Source: JBBQAA01 sp038254195
Lineage (GTDB): Bacteria > Actinomycetota > Thermoleophilia > Solirubrobacterales > Solirubrobacteraceae
DNA length: 16,662 nt
NCBI GenBank assembly: GCA_038254195.1
Contig: JBBSGJ010000036.1
Location: 1-16,662, forward strand
Direction of reading: 5' to 3'
This document shows, in pieces, positions 13,252-16,662 of this stretch. The translations under genes were made by a program, and so were the position numbers. A model generated the notes under the pieces. That model was not told the origin of the DNA, did no database searches, and was given only the letters and a program-made list of their open reading frames with translations. Position 1 is the first letter of the stretch. Each line of letters opens with the position of its first letter.

Positions 13252-15360
13252 TCAGGTACTCGTCGCCGCCCGCGCCTCGGCCGCCCGCGCGGCGTGGCGG
13301 CCCATCAGCTCGCGCTGGACCGAGCGGGGCTCCTCGCCCGGGTCGAGCTTCTCCCACGTCCCGTCCGCACCGAGCTCCCACGCGTCCTGCGTGTCGTCCA
13401 GGCAGCGCTCGAGGACGTCGCGCAGCTCGGCGCAGAGGGCGGGGTCCTCCACCGGGGCCACGAGCTCGACGCGCGTGTCGAGGTTGCGCGGCATGAGGTC
13501 GGCCGACCCGATGAAGACCCGCGTCTCGTCGCCGCGCTCGAAGGAGAAGATCCGCGAGTGCTCGAGGAAGCGCCCGACCACGGAGACCACCCGGATGTTC
13601 TCGGACACGCCCTCGACCCCCGGCCGCAGGCAGCAGATCCCGCGCAAATTCAGCGCGACCTCCACCCCGGCCTGGGAGGCGCGGTAGAGCGCGCGGATGC
13701 ACGCCGGGTCCACGATCGAGTTCATCTTCATCGCGATCCGGGCGTGTCGGCCATCCTCGTGGGCGGCGATCGTCGCCTCGATCTGCTCGAGGATCCCGTC
13801 GCGCAGGTGGTAGGGCGCGACGAGCGCCTTGCGATTGCGCCCCGGCCGGGCGAAGCCCGTGAGGAAGTTGAACATGTCGGCCATGTCGTCGCCGAGCTCC
13901 CTCGAGCACGTGAGCAGGCCGAAGTCCGTGTAGAGCCGGGCGGTCTTCGGGTGGTAGTTCCCCGTTCCGATGTGGAGGTAGTTGCGGATCCCTTCCCCCT
14001 CGCGGCGGACGACGAGGATGCACTTGGCGTGGGTCTTCAGCGCCGGGTCGCCGTAGACGACGTGCACCCCGGACTGCTCGAGGGCCCGCGCCCACTGGAT
14101 GTTCGCCCGCTCGTCCCCGCGGGCCTTGATCTCCACCACGCAGGCGGCCTGCTTACCGCGCTCCGTGGCCCGGATGAGCGCCGGGACCAGCGGCGAGTCG
14201 TCGCTCGTGCGGTACACGGTCTGCTTGATCGCGAGCACGGCGGGATCCTCGACGGCGTGGGCCACGAAGCGCTCGACCGCGCCGAACGTGTCGTAGGGAT
14301 GGTGCAGGAGGATGTCGGCGTCCCGGATCGCGGCGAACACGTCGACCTCGTCGTTCCCGTCGCCCACGAGCCGCGGGTGCATGAGCGGCGTCCACGGCTC
14401 CCACTTGAGCCCGGCCCGCCCCGGCAGGTCGGCGAGCTCGTCGAGGTCGGCGAGGTCCAGCGGCCCGTCGACCTCGTAGACCTCCCGGTCCTCCACCTCG
14501 AGGGCGTCGGCGAGCTGGCGGCGGAGCTTGGGGTCGATGTCCCGCGAGACCTCGACGCGCACGACCTCCCCGAAGCGCCGGCGGCGGAGCTGCGTCTCCA
14601 CCGCCTGGAGGAGGTCGTCGGCCTCGTCGGAGACCGTGAAGTCGCCGTCGCGCGTGACCCGGAACGTACCGTGGTCGACGATCTCCATCCCGGGGAACAG
14701 CGTCTGGATGTTCGCCGAGATGACGTCCTCCAGCGCGACGTGGACCCCCTTCCCGCCGCCGACGGGCAGGAACCGGGGGAGCATCTCCTTCGGCACCTTG
14801 ACCCTGGCAAAGGCGCGATGGTCGGTCACGGGGTCGCGCACGAGGACCGCGAGCGAGAGCGAGAGGTTGGAGATGTAGGGGAACGGACGGCCGAGGCCCA
14901 CCGCGAGCGGCGTGAGGACGGGGAAGATCTGGCGGTGGAAGCGGTCGCAGAGCTCCTGGCGCCCGCCGTCGTCGAGCTCGTCCCAGCCGCAGAGGCGGAT
15001 GCCGTGCTCGGCGAGCTCGGGCCGCAGGCCGGCCAGGCACTCCTCGAGGCGGTCGGTCTGGGCGAGCACGCGGGTCCGCACCCCGTCGATCACCTCGTCG
15101 GGAGCGAGGCCGTCGGCGCCCCGCGCGTCGATGCCGGCGTCGAGCTGGTCGTGCAGGCCGGCGACGCGGATCATGAAGAACTCGTCGAGGTTGTTCGAGT
15201 AGATCGAGCAGAACCGGACGCGCTCGAGCAGCGGCGTGACCGGGTTCTCGGCGATCTGGAGGACCCGGTCGTTGAAGTCCAGCCAGGACAGCTCGCGGTT
15301 GGAGAAGAGCTCGGGGTCGTCGAGCCTCTCCGCCGCCGGCGCCCCGCTGGTGCTCGTCAT
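13252..15360 (-). CDS. ppk1: Polyphosphate kinase 1
   Basis: The product has 702 aa, the normal PPK1 length. The N-terminal domain begins 'ELFSNRELSWLDFNDRVLQI', with 'NNLDEFFMIRVAGL'. The head domain has 'GVHVALEDVISANIQTLFPG'. The catalytic domains have 'HHPYDTFGAVERFV', 'AIKQTVYRTSDDSPLVPAL', 'LKTHAKCILV' with H444, 'YLHIGTGNYHPKTARLYTDF', and 'VVGRFLEHSRIFSF' with H601. H444 and H601 correspond by alignment to E. coli H435 (phosphorylated) and H592, both at an offset of nine. Reaction: reversible transfer of the ATP gamma-phosphate onto polyphosphate, usually at the membrane. ATG 15360 overlaps the ppx stop by 4 nt (ATGA), so the pair is coupled. A longer open frame upstream runs antisense-like through ppx in another frame and is not coding. 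Confidence 0.96.
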   Translation of the reverse strand: MTSTSGAPAAERLDDPELFSNRELSWLDFNDRVLQIAENPVTPLLERVRFCSIYSNNLDEFFMIRVAGLHDQLDAGIDARGADGLAPDEVIDGVRTRVLAQTDRLEECLAGLRPELAEHGIRLCGWDELDDGGRQELCDRFHRQIFPVLTPLAVGLGRPFPYISNLSLSLAVLVRDPVTDHRAFARVKVPKEMLPRFLPVGGGKGVHVALEDVISANIQTLFPGMEIVDHGTFRVTRDGDFTVSDEADDLLQAVETQLRRRRFGEVVRVEVSRDIDPKLRRQLADALEVEDREVYEVDGPLDLADLDELADLPGRAGLKWEPWTPLMHPRLVGDGNDEVDVFAAIRDADILLHHPYDTFGAVERFVAHAVEDPAVLAIKQTVYRTSDDSPLVPALIRATERGKQAACVVEIKARGDERANIQWARALEQSGVHVVYGDPALKTHAKCILVVRREGEGIRNYLHIGTGNYHPKTARLYTDFGLLTCSRELGDDMADMFNFLTGFARPGRNRKALVAPYHLRDGILEQIEATIAAHEDGRHARIAMKMNSIVDPACIRALYRASQAGVEVALNLRGICCLRPGVEGVSENIRVVSVVGRFLEHSRIFSFERGDETRVFIGSADLMPRNLDTRVELVAPVEDPALCAELRDVLERCLDDTQDAWELGADGTWEKLDPGEEPRSVQRELMGRHAARAAEARAATST

Positions 15361-16259
15361 CGCGCCATCTCCTGCCCGCCAGAGTAGGCCCCGGCGATCG
15401 CCTCGAGCACCACGCCCTCCCGCAGCCCCCCGTGGGCGATCTCCAGCGGGCGGCCGAGACGGCGGGCGGCCGCGGCGAGGAGGCCGAGACCCGCGGGCAG
15501 GAGGCGCACCCGGCGGGGATCGAGGCCCTCGCGCGCCGCGACCTCGGCCGCGGGTGCCCCGGACAGGATCCCGAGCGCGCGCGCGAGCGCGGGCGCGTCG
15601 AGGACCGGGCCCACGAGCCGGTGCAGGGAGGTGGCCGACCCGCCCACGGCCAGCGCCCGATCGGCGGGCGGCGGGTGCCACCCCGCAAGCGCCGCCTCCG
15701 CCGCTCGCGCGAGCGCGCCGATCTCCTCCGGGGAGGGCGGGTCGTGAGCGACGTGGGCGTCGGTGAGGCCGTGGGAGCCGATGTCCGCCGAGGCCGACCA
15801 GGCCACCGTCCGGGCGCTGCCCACGGCCGCCTCGGTCGACCCACCGCCCACGTCGACGACCGCGATCGGGCGCGCGGACGGTGTCCGGAGCATCCCCGTC
15901 GCCCCGCACCAGGCCAGCCGGGCCTCCTCCTCGGCCCGGAGCACCTCGACCTCCACGCCCGCCCGCGCTCGTACGGCCAGGCAGACCTCCCCGGCGTTGG
16001 CGGCGCGGCGCAGCGGCGCGGTGGCCACCACCCGCAGGTGGGCGGCCCCGATCCGCCGGGCCGAGCGGACCTGCGCCTCCACGGCGGCGGCGAGGGCGTC
16101 GATCCGCTCGGCAGGCAACGACGCGCCGGCGACGAGGCCCCGCCCGAGCTGGAGAAAGGCGCGCTCGGAGTGGACCTCGCGGTACCCGCCGGCCGCGACC
16201 TGCGCCACGAGCAGCCGCGTGGTGGTCGAGCCGATGTCGATGCAGGCGCACAGCGTCAT
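15357..16259 (-). CDS. ppx: Ppx/GppA family exopolyphosphatase
   Basis: This is a 300-aa protein of the actin-like ASKHA fold. It has phosphate loop 1 'CIDIGSTTTRLLVAQV' (~6-21), 'LRVVATAPLRRAANAGEV', phosphate loop 2 'PIAVVDVGGGSTEAAVG', and 'RALAVGGSATSLHRLVGPVL' near the end of the second lobe. About 300 residues matches the short two-domain actinobacterial form, lacking the C-terminal HD-like domain of E. coli Ppx. Known role: release of terminal phosphate from polyphosphate and/or hydrolysis of pppGpp; the sequence does not separate the two. It is the first gene of a ppx-ppk1 operon. Its ATG at 16259 lies 23 bp from the start of a divergent ABC gene and has no ribosome site, so a very short leader or leaderless mRNA is possible. 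Confidence 0.93.
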   Translation of the reverse strand: MTLCACIDIGSTTTRLLVAQVAAGGYREVHSERAFLQLGRGLVAGASLPAERIDALAAAVEAQVRSARRIGAAHLRVVATAPLRRAANAGEVCLAVRARAGVEVEVLRAEEEARLAWCGATGMLRTPSARPIAVVDVGGGSTEAAVGSARTVAWSASADIGSHGLTDAHVAHDPPSPEEIGALARAAEAALAGWHPPPADRALAVGGSATSLHRLVGPVLDAPALARALGILSGAPAAEVAAREGLDPRRVRLLPAGLGLLAAAARRLGRPLEIAHGGLREGVVLEAIAGAYSGGQEMAR

Positions 16260-16282
16260 GGGCGAACGGGCGCGATCTTGCC

Positions 16283-16662
16283 ATGCTCCTGACCGTGCCC
16301 GACGAGCCCGCCATCCGCGTGCGCGGCCTGCGCAAGTCCTACGGGGCCGCGGAGGCGCTGCGGGGCGTGGACTTCGAGGTCGCCCGGGGGGAGGTCTTCG
16401 GGCTGCTCGGGCCCAACGGCGCGGGCAAGACCACGACGGTGGAGATCCTCGAGGGCTACCGCGAGCGCACGACCGGCGAGGTCTCCGTGCTCGGGATGGA
16501 CCCCGGGGAGCGCTCGGTCGAGCTCCGCCGGCGGGTGGGGATCGTGCTCCAGTCCACGGGGATATACCGCCACATCACGGTGCGCGAGGCCCTGATCTAC
16601 TTCGCCGGGCTCTACCCCCATCCCCGCGAGGTCGACGAGGTGATCGCCCTCGCCGGGCTCGA
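16283..16662 (+). CDS. ABC exporter ATP-binding protein (multidrug/ABC-2 type), N-terminal part, runs off right edge
   Basis: 126 residues are visible before the edge. 'IRVRGLRKSYGAAEALRGVD' opens the domain, Walker A is GPNGAGKTT (43-51), and 'TVEILEGYRERTTGEVSVLG' and the Q-loop 'VGIVLQSTG' (Q90) follow. 'LEGYRxxxxGxVxVLGxDP' and 'VGIVLQ' are typical of the CcmA/DrrA-like ATPases that pair with ABC-2 permeases to export drugs or lipids. The signature and Walker B lie beyond the window. ATG 16283 is chosen as the first start in frame; GTG 16295 is an alternative. No ribosome site is seen. The 23-bp gap to ppx means its promoter must overlap the ppx coding region. Confidence 0.9.
   Translation, partial: MLLTVPDEPAIRVRGLRKSYGAAEALRGVDFEVARGEVFGLLGPNGAGKTTTVEILEGYRERTTGEVSVLGMDPGERSVELRRRVGIVLQSTGIYRHITVREALIYFAGLYPHPREVDEVIALAGL

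Noticed and set aside
13225..15387. 720-codon plus-strand open frame.
   Set aside because: It lies wholly antisense to ppk1, whose catalytic motifs are intact. Its repetitive Asp/Val/Glu content is the complement of ppk1 codons.
15361..16335. Upstream extension of the ppk1 frame to a start near 16335.
   Set aside because: The added ~325 residues are Arg/Pro/Gly-rich noise overlapping the real ppx gene in another frame. PPK1 proteins begin close to ATG 15360.
1..16662. CRISPR arrays, tRNA or rRNA genes, transposases, integrases, phage genes.
   Set aside because: No regularly spaced repeats, cloverleaf-like conserved blocks or recombinase motifs were seen on either strand.

Overview
The window is GC-rich (clearly above 70 percent), with GTG and TTG starts, tightly packed genes and protein families typical of Actinomycetota. 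Three things point by inference to Thermoleophilia (Solirubrobacterales or Gaiellales type): a 90-aa membrane protein ending in a DWSGGW-like tail, a pilin-like 'GQASLEYVGLLALV' leader protein, and TAGGCT boxes placed about 6 nt before start codons. No rRNA, tRNA, CRISPR array, phage gene or insertion sequence was recognised.

Layout. (1) 1-3574: the start of a P2-type cation ATPase (minus) diverges from a ChrB N-terminal-domain protein (plus). A minus-strand pair follows, an ABC-F ATPase coupled by a one-base stop/start overlap to a UPF0045 (MTH1187/YqgV) thiamine-binding protein. (2) 3667-7045: two plus-strand sugar genes, a PHP phosphoesterase-GT4 glycosyltransferase fusion and a second GT4 enzyme. 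They meet head-on a 3'-truncated GT-C (polyprenol-sugar type) membrane glycosyltransferase. (3) 7848-8787: a small secreted or membrane protein of unknown role, a strong bidirectional hairpin terminator, and a VapBC toxin-antitoxin pair. (4) 8888-10870: a fused two-domain fatty acyl-CoA reductase (AcrA1/FACoAR type), suggesting fatty alcohol or wax ester formation. (5) 10871-13250: a stretch rich in gene debris. It holds a startless TacA (DUF1778)-like antitoxin, the first ~40 codons of a GNAT (TacT) toxin, an orphan promoter with a truncated gene start, a class III-leader (pilin-like) protein with a probable 3' frameshift, and a cupin half-domain joined in frame to the middle of a DUF2332 protein. 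(6) 13252-16259: the polyphosphate operon ppx-ppk1 (minus, 4-nt overlap). Only 23 bp separates it from a divergent ABC exporter ATPase gene that runs off the right edge.

Functional picture. The intact genes cover ion transport, ribosome-associated ABC-F activity, glycan assembly, fatty alcohol formation, polyphosphate turnover and drug or lipid export. The strongest unusual items are the PHP-GT4 fusion, the chimeric cupin-DUF2332 frame, and the concentration of remnants between the acyl-CoA reductase and ppk1. I do not see a convincing multi-gene novel system.
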